Shown here in pieces: positions 1 to 6,604 of a DNA stretch of 64,000 bases. The stretch is from Halostella salina (GTDB taxonomy: Archaea > Halobacteriota > Halobacteria > Halobacteriales > Natronoarchaeaceae): the NCBI RefSeq assembly GCF_003675855.1, contig NZ_RCIH01000001.1:62001-126000 (forward strand), given 5' to 3'. Each line of letters opens with the position of its first letter. Positions within the stretch are counted from its first letter, which is position 1. The position numbers and the translations under genes are program-made. Under the pieces are notes generated by a model. The model was given only the letters and a program-made list of their open reading frames with translations. It searched no databases and had not been told where the DNA came from.

Positions 1-204
1 TAGCGACGCCGCGACCGGGAACCACAGCCCGTCGACTCCGAGCGCCCGCTGCTCGACTCCGACGACGGATCCTGCCGTCCCATTTGGGCCGAGCGTCGCG
101 AACTCGACGTTCGCGAGAACCGCGCCGACAGCCCCCGCCAGAAGCCGGACGCTGTGTCGCTCCGCCACGTCGGCGGCCGGCGTCGGAAAGTCGTCAGCGT
201 TCAT
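1..204 (-). CDS. N-terminal part of an unidentified protein (cut by window edge)
   Basis: The reading frame opens at an ATG (202-204, reverse strand) and runs without a stop for 68 codons to the window edge, so only the N-terminus is seen. It begins MNADDFPTP and then has a mildly hydrophobic, glycine/alanine-rich stretch (around residues 20-30) that could be a first membrane segment. It is transcribed away from the TusA-like gene, and the AT-rich region between them probably holds both promoters. I do not recognise the family. Its position next to sulfur-carrier genes hints at a role in sulfur metabolism or transport, but that is inference only. Confidence 0.45.
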   Translation of the reverse strand, partial: MNADDFPTPAADVAERHSVRLLAGAVGAVLANVEFATLGPNGTAGSVVGVEQRALGVDGLWFPVAASL

Positions 205-231
205 GTCGTACACCCCCAGCTACCCGACGGA

Positions 232-258
232 TGTACAAAAGGTTTGTATAGAAATACA
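232..258. promoter_or_regulatory. Inverted repeats in the divergent promoter before the TusA-like gene
   Basis: Two overlapping dyads sit in the AT-rich divergent intergenic region. TGTACAAA (232-239) and TTTGTATA (243-250) form a near-perfect palindrome with a three-base spacer and one mismatch. TGTAT (245-249) and ATACA (254-258) form a perfect one with a four-base spacer. A further AT-rich block (about 259-276) may contain the TATA element. The layout suits a dimeric repressor controlling the divergent genes. The regulator is unknown. Confidence 0.45.
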
Positions 259-451
259 TTTACTACACAATATAGAAACGACAACCAGATCCGGGAAAGC
301 GTCTTAAAGGCTCAAAAGCCGACTATGGCTCGAAAAATGGACTATCTGGCTGTCTGAATGTTCGCAGCACTCACAATAACCAACATTCTTTTGACCGCGG
401 ATGCAATATTGTGCGATAGCTCCAATACGAATCAACGGAGCGGATCAACCA

Positions 452-697
452 ATGAGTGCAGAATTCGACATCGCGGAGACGCTCGACGTGAAAGGTGCAT
501 CGTGTCCCATGCCGGTCGTGCAGACGAAGACGGCGGTCGACGACATGGACGCCGGGGACGTGCTGGAAGTGCTGGCCACCGACCCCGGAAGTATGAGCGA
601 CATCGACGGGTGGGCCGACGGTACTGACGGCGTCGAACTCGTTGACCAGGCGGAGGGCGACGACGTGTACAGATACTACGTGCGCAAGACGGAGTGA
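452..697 (+). CDS. TusA-family sulfur carrier protein
   Basis: Small (81 aa) protein of the TusA/SirA fold, which carries sulfane sulfur as a persulfide for tRNA thiolation, molybdenum cofactor sulfuration or sulfur oxidation. The family signature Cys-Pro-x-Pro is present as CPMP with Cys18 as the persulfide site, in the usual context after a short first beta strand (LDVKGAS). I chose the ATG at 452 because it gives the normal family length; an upstream in-frame ATG at 401 would add 17 residues with no family similarity. The next gene, a DsrE-like protein, starts at its stop codon, so the two are almost certainly one operon. Confidence 0.85.
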   Translation: MSAEFDIAETLDVKGASCPMPVVQTKTAVDDMDAGDVLEVLATDPGSMSDIDGWADGTDGVELVDQAEGDDVYRYYVRKTE

Positions 698-699
698 CG

Positions 700-1278
700 A
701 TGAGCACGGAGACACCAGACGCGTCGGCCGAGGGCCCCCCCTCGCGCGCCGAACTCGCCGCACGCGTCGACGAACTGGAGGACGCACTCGCGGCGACCAC
801 CGTGGAGAGCGAGGACGACAGCAGGAAGATGAGTATCATCGCCACGAAGGGGACCCTCGACATGGCGTACCCGCCGCTCATCCTTGCGAGCACCGCGGCC
901 GCCTTCGGCTACGAGGTTACGGTCTTTCACACGTTCTGGGGGCTTGACATCCTCCACGAGGAGCGCTCGAAGGACCTCAAGCTGAGTTCGGTCGGAAACC
1001 CGAACATGCCCGTGCCGAACGCGGTCGCCGCGCTGCCGGGCATGGACCGCGTGACGACCAAGCTGATGGAAAAGCGGATCGCCGACAACGACACCGCCAC
1101 CATCGCGGAACTCATCGAGACGAGCCTCGACATGGGCGTGGAGTTCCAGGCCTGTCAGATGACTATCGACCTGCTGGACTACGACGAGGACGACTTCTAC
1201 GACGGCGTCACGACCGGTGTCGGCGCGGCGACGGCGCTGCAGGACATGGCCGAGGCCGATATCCAACTTCTCGTCTGA
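700..1278 (+). CDS. DsrE/DsrF-like sulfur relay protein
   Basis: 192 aa protein of the DsrE/DsrF/DrsH-like family, peroxiredoxin-like folds that exchange sulfur with TusA-type carriers. After an acidic, possibly coiled N-terminus (residues 1-40, including a heptad-like ELAARVDELEDAL), the conserved core starts at SIIATKGTLDMAYPPL and contains the typical FHTFWGLD segment and a likely reactive Cys152 in FQACQMT. A GTG at 694 overlapping the TusA stop is an alternative start; the ATG at 700 is preferred. Pairing with TusA is a common archaeal and bacterial arrangement for cytoplasmic sulfur transfer. Its final acceptor is not shown by the sequence. Confidence 0.85.
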   Translation: MSTETPDASAEGPPSRAELAARVDELEDALAATTVESEDDSRKMSIIATKGTLDMAYPPLILASTAAAFGYEVTVFHTFWGLDILHEERSKDLKLSSVGNPNMPVPNAVAALPGMDRVTTKLMEKRIADNDTATIAELIETSLDMGVEFQACQMTIDLLDYDEDDFYDGVTTGVGAATALQDMAEADIQLLV

Positions 1279-1321
1279 ACGGACGATCCCGACGCGGCCA
1301 TATCGGACGAACTCGGCCGGG

Positions 1322-1452
1322 CTACCCGTCGACCGCAGCGTCGTAGTCGTCCGGAGCACCCGAGAAGAGCGTGATCGTGTCGTAGCCCAGCCAGACGATG
1401 ACGACGACCAGCACCGTCCGATCCCAGGGCTTACTCGTGCTGATCGCCCCCG
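1322..1452 (-). pseudogene. C-terminal remnant of a relative of the membrane protein at 3515-4183
   Basis: Read on the reverse strand, this stretch encodes the last about 40 codons of a protein closely matching the C-terminus of the membrane protein at 3515-4183: WDRTVLVVVIVWLGYD here against WSRTVLVVVLVRLVYD there, followed by ITLFSGAPDDYD against ITLLSGDPDDYD, and both end in DG and TAG. Similarity reaches back to a shared GAI with a two-codon gap, then disappears. There is no start codon or N-terminal part, so this is a truncated paralogue. It lies between the DsrE-like gene and another fragment. Confidence 0.7.
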
Positions 1453-1485
1453 ACGCTCGCGGAGAACTCGTCGTCGGGGTGCCGT

Positions 1486-1587
1486 TCACCCACCAGCGGC
1501 GTCGTCTACATCCGCGAGGAACTCGTCGAGCGCTGTGAGGTCGCTTTCACGCTGTCCCTCGGGGATCAGTACCTGTACCAGACGCAT
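1486..1587 (-). pseudogene. N-terminal remnant resembling a TIGR00341/DUF389 membrane protein
   Basis: A 33-codon reverse-strand frame begins MRLVQVLIPEGQRESDLTAL and stops at a TGA after a short acidic tail. The opening residues look like the start of haloarchaeal DUF389 (TIGR00341) proteins, which are normally several hundred residues long with multiple membrane helices, none of which follow here. I read it as the 5' end of a deleted gene. The family assignment comes from memory of the N-terminal pattern and is less certain than that of the neighbouring fragment. It could instead be a genuine tiny protein. Confidence 0.4.
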
Positions 1588-1661
1588 GGACGGCGTAGAT
1601 CGGAAGCGGGAATAAAGCCGACTGTGGCCGAGTAGCACCGTCCGCTCCGTCCGGACGAACG

Positions 1662-1667
1662 AAAAAA
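1662..1667 (-). terminator. T-run terminator after the DUF1269 gene
   Basis: On the reverse strand a run of six T follows GC-rich sequence about 67 bases past the stop of the leftward DUF1269 gene. Oligo-T tracts are the usual archaeal intrinsic termination signal. Confidence 0.4.
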
Positions 1668-1733
1668 GCCCTCGGAGCGGAAACGGATCTGAATGGCCGT
1701 GGGGCCGCTTCGGGGTCCACTCCCGCTACTCGA

Positions 1734-2231
1734 TCAGGCAGCCATTTTCTCCGCGGCGAACTGCTCGCGGAGTTTCTCCTCGTCCTCGGCCGAGAGGTTC
1801 GTCTCCAGGATCTCGGGGCCGAACGGTTCGAGCGCATCGACGACGCGGTCGCGCTGGACGCTGCTCACGAGCATGAAAAGCGCGGACTCGCCGGGGTCTA
1901 TCTGTTCGCCAACCGCCTCGATGAACGAGTCGTCGATCCCGATGTCCGAAAACCGTCCGCCCAGCGCGCCACTCACCGCACCGACCGCCATCCCCAGCAC
2001 CGGCGCGAGGAAGATAAGCCCGATGAGCAGCCCCCAGAACGCGCCGCCCATCGCTCCTGCCCCGACGAGGCTCTGGGCCTGTTTCACGTCCGTCTTTCCG
2101 TCCTCGTTCCGGACCACGACGGCCGCGTCCTCCATCGTGATAAGCTCCTGTTTCTGTAGTTCGAAGAGCTTGTCGCGCACTTTGAGCGCACCCGATTCGT
2201 TGTCGAACGCCAGTACGATCAGTTTCTTCAT
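1734..2231 (-). CDS. DUF1269 family protein
   Basis: 165 aa protein beginning MKKLIVLAFDNESGALKV, characteristic of the DUF1269 family of predicted membrane-associated proteins of unknown function. The N-terminal half looks like a small ferredoxin-type alpha/beta domain. The centre (about residues 60-95) is a glycine-rich hydrophobic segment with GxxxG-like spacing that may insert into or associate with the membrane. The C-terminal part is acidic and predicted helical (SAEDEEKLREQF). The start at 2231 is favoured because the family's N-terminus begins there; the open frame extends further upstream without similarity. Some family members are stress-linked, but nothing here proves that. Confidence 0.8.
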   Translation of the reverse strand: MKKLIVLAFDNESGALKVRDKLFELQKQELITMEDAAVVVRNEDGKTDVKQAQSLVGAGAMGGAFWGLLIGLIFLAPVLGMAVGAVSGALGGRFSDIGIDDSFIEAVGEQIDPGESALFMLVSSVQRDRVVDALEPFGPEILETNLSAEDEEKLREQFAAEKMAA

Positions 2232-2318
2232 TTCGTTCCCCCCAGTCGAACTCGGACGTAGGATATGAAGTACGTTAGCATGGATGGACTGACCTGACAG
2301 TCGTCCTGAGTCGTACTG

Positions 2319-2477
2319 TTGCTCGCGATGGTACACACGTACCGGACCAGACACGAGTCGGAGCCACCCCGATGGATGGGTAAACTCGAAACCGCGACGC
2401 CACGGTTCTCGTTCAGACTGGGATTTCTCCTGCTCGGGTGTTTCCCGATCGACCTCCTCACGTCGGTCGCCGTGGGT
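2319..2477 (+). pseudogene. Internal fragment of a GAP-family membrane protein
   Basis: About 53 forward codons closely match the middle of the GAP-family protein encoded at 51587-52192. The segment SEPPRWMGKL here aligns with AEPPAWMGKL there, and the next stretch PRFSFRLGFLLLG is identical in both. The match extends left to TYRTR against VYRNR and right to LLTSVAVG against ILTAVAVG, then ends abruptly. No N-terminal or C-terminal membrane helices flank it, so it is a decayed fragment. The two copies differ at many third codon positions, so the duplication is not recent. Confidence 0.75.
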
Positions 2478-2513
2478 ACTGGAAGTACTGTAACTGACAA
2501 CGCACCAGATATC

Positions 2514-3170
2514 CTACCCTCCAAGCAGCCGGCGCATCACGGTCGCCTCGGCCTTCCGGATGTGTTCCGCCGCGGTCGACGTGGCACAGCCGAGTTCGTC
2601 GGCGACAGTCTCGCTCGTCGCGCGGCGCGGCACGTCGTAGTAGCCGAGTTCGACCGCCGTCCGGACGACCTCGCGCTGGCGGTCCGACAGCGCGTCGACG
2701 ACCCGCTCCGCCGCCACCCGGTCGCCGCCGACCGCCTCTATCTCCACGCGGACGCTCGCCGGGGCCGTCTCGACGGCGGCCTGGATGTCGGCGTCCCAGC
2801 CCACGACTGTGAACGTGTAGCTCCCGTCCGGGTTCCACTCGGCCGGGGGGATCGTCAGCAAGCTCCCTTGCCCGAACTGCTCCCACAGCCCCCACGCGTC
2901 GGCCGTGCCGTCGCCCGTGACGAAGCAGTAACAGTCGTCGGCGTCGACGGGGAGGAGTTCGTACTCGTCGACGGCGGGGTCGTCCCGGAGCGCCCGCTCG
3001 AACCGGTCGGTGTCCCCCCGGACGCGCAGCAGGAACGCCGCCTCCGGCGTCGAGACGTTCCAGTTGACGACCTGCACCCGGGCGAACTGCTCGTCCCCGC
3101 CAGTCGTACGCTCGAACGTTATCGGGAGGTCGAGATCACCCGGATGGATGGTGAGACGAACGCGTTTCAT
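2514..3170 (-). CDS. Bacterio-opsin-activator-type HTH regulator (HTH-10)
   Basis: 218 aa transcriptional regulator of the haloarchaeal bat/HTH-10 group. The C-terminal region (about residues 160-215, starting LSDRQREVVRTAVELGYYDV) is the conserved helix-turn-helix: sigma-70 region 4-like, with the usual ATSETVADELG and TAAEHIRKAE segments. The N-terminal about 150 residues form the variable sensory half common in this family; no GAF or PAS domain is recognisable. It is flanked by a GAP-family gene fragment and a small membrane protein, giving no clue to its targets. Orientation is opposite to the small membrane gene, with a shared promoter region. Confidence 0.85.
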   Translation of the reverse strand: MKRVRLTIHPGDLDLPITFERTTGGDEQFARVQVVNWNVSTPEAAFLLRVRGDTDRFERALRDDPAVDEYELLPVDADDCYCFVTGDGTADAWGLWEQFGQGSLLTIPPAEWNPDGSYTFTVVGWDADIQAAVETAPASVRVEIEAVGGDRVAAERVVDALSDRQREVVRTAVELGYYDVPRRATSETVADELGCATSTAAEHIRKAEATVMRRLLGG

Positions 3171-3292
3171 GCGTGTCGACCGCCGGCCGTTCCGATGTCG
3201 GCGGTTCGTCCGAGGGTTCTCCGCGATCGCTTATAAACCCGGTAGAAATATCCGGTGACACGCATTCCTCCGCGAAGCCCCTCCGGTATTGC

Positions 3293-3490
3293 ATGAAAGG
3301 CGACATGCTGATCGTGCTCGGCAGCGTCGGCGCGTCGTTCGTGGCCGTCCCCGCCGTCCTGACGTACCTGTTCGCGGTCCGGGGGGTATCGTCGGTGGGG
3401 GACGCCGGAATGCAGGCGCTGGGGTTGGTCGCGATGCTCCCCGGGTTCCTGATGGGAGCATCGGCGCTGTGGGTCGCCGCGCGGGGCTGA
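3293..3490 (+). CDS. Small two-helix membrane protein
   Basis: 65 aa protein starting MKGDMLIVLG with two predicted membrane helices, roughly residues 5-27 and 38-62, joined by a short loop. A TATA-like TTATAAA at 3231-3237 lies upstream, implying a leader of about 35 bases. The open frame extends upstream of 3293 but that part overlaps the promoter and lacks protein-like composition, so the ATG at 3293 is preferred. I do not recognise the family. Such small membrane proteins are frequent in haloarchaea. Confidence 0.6.
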   Translation: MKGDMLIVLGSVGASFVAVPAVLTYLFAVRGVSSVGDAGMQALGLVAMLPGFLMGASALWVAARG

Positions 3491-3514
3491 CCCGCGGGCC
3501 GCTGCCGTCTCGTG

Positions 3515-4183
3515 CTACCCGTCCCTCCCGGTGTCGTAGTCGTCCGGATCCCCGGAGAGAAGCGTAATCGCGTCGTAGACGAGTCGGACGAGGACGACGA
3601 CTAACACCGTGCGACTCCACACCGCCAGGGCAGAGAGGACGATTGCACCGGGCACCCACTGGACGGCGTTGCTCCGACCGCGCTGGGCCCGCGTCAGGAG
3701 GAGGCCGGTCGCGGCCACCCCGCCCGCGACCCATGGGCCGGCCCCGAGCGACAGCAGCGCCGCCAGGACGAACCCGTGGAACAGCGTCGTCTCGACGACC
3801 GCCCCCGTCACGGCGACGGCGATGCGGCGGGCCGGCGGCTGGTCGAACACGAACAGCGACACGTCGTCGGCGGGGATCCCGTCGCCGGCGAACCGGTAGG
3901 CGAGCGCGACGAGCAGCATCGTTCCGGCGAACGCGATGAACCCGTACAGCAGGCCGTCGACGAGGACGCCGACCGACGGGATCCGGAGCCACAGGTCTCG
4001 GGGCTCGCCGGCCACGAGGACGAGCGCGACGACTGCGCCAAGCGCGGCCCAGTTCCGCAGGAGCGAGCGCCGGATCCGCGGCCAGTCGACGCTCGTCGCG
4101 GTCCGTTGGCGGTGGTACCCGACCGCCGGGAGGGCGAACGAAAGGACCAATCCGAGGCCGAGAAGCGGGGGCGACAGCGACAT
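3515..4183 (-). CDS. Multi-pass membrane protein, CPBP-protease-like without the full motif
   Basis: 222 aa, with about six predicted membrane helices. One helix start reads VVETTLFHGFVLAALLSLG, which sits where CAAX-protease/bacteriocin-processing (CPBP) proteins carry EExxxR. Here the second Glu and the Arg are replaced, so if it belongs to that superfamily it is probably not an active protease. The ATG at 4183 begins a plausible first helix; the open frame continues upstream but overlaps the DUF2071 gene on the other strand. A truncated relative of its C-terminus lies at 1322-1452. Function unknown. Confidence 0.6.
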   Translation of the reverse strand: MSLSPPLLGLGLVLSFALPAVGYHRQRTATSVDWPRIRRSLLRNWAALGAVVALVLVAGEPRDLWLRIPSVGVLVDGLLYGFIAFAGTMLLVALAYRFAGDGIPADDVSLFVFDQPPARRIAVAVTGAVVETTLFHGFVLAALLSLGAGPWVAGGVAATGLLLTRAQRGRSNAVQWVPGAIVLSALAVWSRTVLVVVLVRLVYDAITLLSGDPDDYDTGRDG

Positions 4184-4291
4184 CCCGTCGGACTGGTGGT
4201 TCGCGGAACGAAACTCCTGCGATCGGGTCGGATGCGTTCGGCCGAACCGGACCGTCCCAACCGCTTTGCCCGCGGAGTCCCGAGCTATCGT

Positions 4292-4987
4292 ATGGTCGTC
4301 CCGCTGGAGATGCGCTGGCGGCACCTGCTGTTCGAGAACTGGCCGGTCGACCCGGACGTGCTGGACGCACACCTCCCGGCGGGCCTGACGCCGGACGTGT
4401 TCGACGGGTTGGCGTGGCTCTCGGTCGTCCCCTTCACCAACGCCGCCGTCCGGCCGAAAGGGGTACCCGGGCGACTCGGCGTCGACCTGCCGGAACTCAA
4501 CCTCCGGACGTACGTCACGCGCGACGGCGTGCCGAGCGTCTACTTCTTCGCGCTCGACGCACAGGGGGTCGCCGCCGTCCTCGGCGCGCGGCTGTTCCAT
4601 CACCTCCCGTACTACTACGCGCGGATCTCGCTGACCGTCGACGACGGCCGGGTGCGCTTCGACAGCCGCCGCCGGCATCCGGGTGCCAGGCCGGCGCGGT
4701 TCACGGGGTCGTACTGGCCGACCGGCGAGCCGTTCCGGGCGGCCGACGACCCGTTCGCGCGGTTCCTCGTCGAGCGCTACCGCTTCTACACCGAGGCCCA
4801 GGACGGGTCGATCCGCTACACGGACGTGGACCACCCGCCGTGGACGCTGTACCCGGCCGACGCGGAGGTGGAGGCGAACACGCTGCTGTCGGCTCACGGG
4901 TTCGCGCGGCCGGACGCCGAGCCGACGTACTACTACAGCCCGGGGCTGGACGTGGTCGCCTCGCGGAGCAAGCGGGCGGAACAGTGA
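4292..4987 (+). CDS. DUF2071 family protein (YqjF-like)
   Basis: 231 aa protein of the DUF2071/YqjF family, cytosolic proteins of unknown function. The N-terminus has the family's typical pattern (MRWRHLLFENWPVDPDVL, then LPAGLTPDVFDGLAWLSVVP), and the conserved ELNLRTYV and YYYARISL segments follow in the centre. The start ATG at 4292 agrees with this pattern. It is convergent with the rhodanese gene and divergent from the membrane protein on its left. Confidence 0.8.
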   Translation: MVVPLEMRWRHLLFENWPVDPDVLDAHLPAGLTPDVFDGLAWLSVVPFTNAAVRPKGVPGRLGVDLPELNLRTYVTRDGVPSVYFFALDAQGVAAVLGARLFHHLPYYYARISLTVDDGRVRFDSRRRHPGARPARFTGSYWPTGEPFRAADDPFARFLVERYRFYTEAQDGSIRYTDVDHPPWTLYPADAEVEANTLLSAHGFARPDAEPTYYYSPGLDVVASRSKRAEQ

Positions 4988-5035
4988 CCGACCGGACGGA
5001 CTGCGACACGGCCGGCTCTCCGGTCGGGCGGCGAT

Positions 5036-5042
5036 AAAAAAA
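5036..5042 (-). terminator. T-run terminator after the rhodanese gene
   Basis: Seven T on the reverse strand begin 15 bases beyond the TAA of the leftward sulfurtransferase gene, a good archaeal termination signal. Confidence 0.5.
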
Positions 5043-5057
5043 GGCTACGCGAACGGC

Positions 5058-5918
5058 TTACTCGCCGGTTTCGATCGGCGCGTCGACGAGGTTGCCCCAC
5101 TCGGTCCAGGAGCCGTCGTAGTTGACGGTGTCCTCGTAGCCGAGCAGTTCGTGGAGCGCGAACCAGGCGACCGACGAGCGCTCGCCGATGCGGCAGTAGG
5201 CGACGGTCGTGCCCTCGCCGTCGATGTCCTCCTCGGCGTACAGCTCCTCCAGCTCGTCGGCGGTCTTGAACGTGCCGTCGTCGTTCGTGACGGCCGCCCA
5301 CGAGATGTTCTTCGCGCCGGGGATGTGGCCGCCGCGCTGGGCCGTCTCCTGGAGTCCCGGCGGGGCGAGCACCTCGCCGCTGAACTCCTCGGGCGAGCGG
5401 ACGTCGACCAGCGGAACGCCGCGGTCGATCGCCTTCTCCACGTCGTCGCGGTACGCGCGGATGGACTCGCGCGGGCCGCCGGCGTCGTACTCGACGGCCG
5501 AGAAGTCGGGTGCTTCGTCGGTGGTCGGGTAGTCGTTCTCGACCCAGTACTCGCGGCCGCCGTCGAGCAGGCGCACGTCGTCGTGGCCGTAGTACTTGAA
5601 CTGCCAGTAGGCGTAGGCGGCGAACCAGTTGGAGTTGTCGCCGTACAGGACGACCGTCGAGTCGTCGCTGATGCCGTGGGAGCCCAGCAGGTCCTCGAAG
5701 TCCTCCTTCTCGAGGATGTCACGCTGCGTCTGGTCCTGAAGCTGTGTCTCCCAGTTGAAGCCGATCGCGCCGGGCGCGTGGCTCTCCTCGTAGGCTTCGG
5801 TGTCGACGTCGACTTCGACCAGTCGGTAGTCGGCGTCGTCGCTCTCGAACTCGTCCAGGTGCTCTTCGACCCAGTCGGCCGAGACGAGCACGTCGTTCGC
5901 GTAGTCACTGTCGGTCAT
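5058..5918 (-). CDS. Two-domain thiosulfate/3-mercaptopyruvate sulfurtransferase (rhodanese)
   Basis: 286 aa, two tandem rhodanese domains. The C-terminal domain has the catalytic loop CRIGERS with Cys242, the type found in thiosulfate sulfurtransferases, preceded by the CH2A-like VDVRSPEEFSGE and the GHIPGAKNI segment. The N-terminal domain has LYGDNSN in the corresponding place and no Cys, as expected for an inactive regulatory half. It transfers sulfane sulfur from thiosulfate or mercaptopyruvate to a thiophilic acceptor in the cytosol. A TATA-like box at 5942-5949 lies about 27 bases upstream of the ATG at 5918, so the transcript is probably leaderless, which supports this start. A related protein lies at 54873. 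Confidence 0.9.
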   Translation of the reverse strand: MTDSDYANDVLVSADWVEEHLDEFESDDADYRLVEVDVDTEAYEESHAPGAIGFNWETQLQDQTQRDILEKEDFEDLLGSHGISDDSTVVLYGDNSNWFAAYAYWQFKYYGHDDVRLLDGGREYWVENDYPTTDEAPDFSAVEYDAGGPRESIRAYRDDVEKAIDRGVPLVDVRSPEEFSGEVLAPPGLQETAQRGGHIPGAKNISWAAVTNDDGTFKTADELEELYAEEDIDGEGTTVAYCRIGERSSVAWFALHELLGYEDTVNYDGSWTEWGNLVDAPIETGE

Positions 5919-5941
5919 ACACCCATCCATACGTGCCCCCA

Positions 5942-5949
5942 TCTTAAAG
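5942..5949 (-). promoter_or_regulatory. TATA box for the rhodanese gene
   Basis: The reverse strand reads CTTTAAGA here, centred about 27 bases before the ATG at 5918, the spacing of a leaderless haloarchaeal promoter. Confidence 0.5.
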
Positions 5950-6229
5950 AGACTACAGATTCGGCAGGTTCCGCCTCCCCGCCGAACTCCCGGATCATGT
6001 TGCCGACGAACGCCGGCGACCACGGTCGAACACGCCGTCTCGGCCGCGCGTGCCGGCCGTCGCTCCGGCGTCTCCGGCAGCGAAGCCGCCGTGTCGACCG
6101 ATATGCAGCAAAAGTTGCGGCTATCTCAGAGATCGGTGGTCGGACCCGCCCGCTCCGAGTTGTGCCGTCGCCCCGTCCGCCCGACTTCGACGGCGCTCCG
6201 ACCGTCCCTCGCTCGTTGGTTTCAGTAGA

Positions 6230-6237
6230 TTTAAATA
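6230..6237 (+). promoter_or_regulatory. TATA box for the first HalOD1 gene
   Basis: TTTAAATA sits about 27 bases before the ATG at 6260, which would make the mRNA leaderless. Confidence 0.6.
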
Positions 6238-6259
6238 ACTCTATGTTGCCGACGTTGTC

Positions 6260-6535
6260 ATGTCAAGCGCGAAGTGTGCCCGACAAGCCGCGCAGGAGGG
6301 GGAGCCGATACTCGGCGTCGTCGAAGCGGTCGCCGAGCGCGAGGGGACCGACCCGACGCAGTTGCCGCCGCTGCAGGAGACCATCGACGCCGACGCGGTC
6401 GCGACCCTGCTAGACGGGGCCGACGACTCCGTCGCCGTCGAATTCACGTATCTCGGGCATACGGTCGTCGTCCGCGGGGACGGCACGTTCAGCGTCGATC
6501 CGCTGGGTGACTGCCGGCCGTCCGTCGAGACCTGA
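6260..6535 (+). CDS. HalOD1 domain protein
   Basis: 91 aa protein consisting essentially of the halobacterial output domain 1 (HalOD1), which also occurs at the end of haloarchaeal signalling proteins. The family core is visible: LPPLQETIDADAV, then VEFTYLGHTVVVRGDG. It is related to the stand-alone protein at 61381-61623 (LPPLAEVLDADLL and FEYHGHTVVVCGEG). Role unknown; probably a small adaptor or output module in signal transduction. It has its own promoter and no obvious operon partner. Confidence 0.8.
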   Translation: MSSAKCARQAAQEGEPILGVVEAVAEREGTDPTQLPPLQETIDADAVATLLDGADDSVAVEFTYLGHTVVVRGDGTFSVDPLGDCRPSVET

Positions 6536-6604
6536 CGGCACCGTCTTCGGCCCGTTGCACGGGGGCGCGACCCAGGTACACGCGATGACGCGTTTCTCTT
6601 TCCG

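Larger units (their letters stand above)
1279..1733. other. Gene-poor stretch with two gene fragments
   Basis: Apart from the two reverse-strand remnants described separately (1322-1452 and 1486-1587), I see no intact gene here. The right part carries an A-run that serves as a T-run terminator for the leftward DUF1269 gene. No transposase, terminal inverted repeat or target-site duplication is visible, so the agent that broke up the ancestral genes is not evident. Confidence 0.6.
5919..6259. other. Divergent intergenic region
   Basis: About 340 bases between the leftward rhodanese and the rightward HalOD1 gene. Apart from a promoter element at each end I see no gene, repeat or fragment in it; the codon-like GC bias of flanking genes is absent in all frames. 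Confidence 0.5.

Noticed and set aside
1279-2513. An insertion sequence or integrated element as source of the gene fragments
   Set aside because: No transposase, terminal inverted repeats or target duplications are visible; only truncated ordinary genes are present.
3515-4183. Calling this an active CAAX/CPBP protease
   Set aside because: The motif ETTLFH replaces the required EExxxR, so only a loose fold similarity can be claimed.
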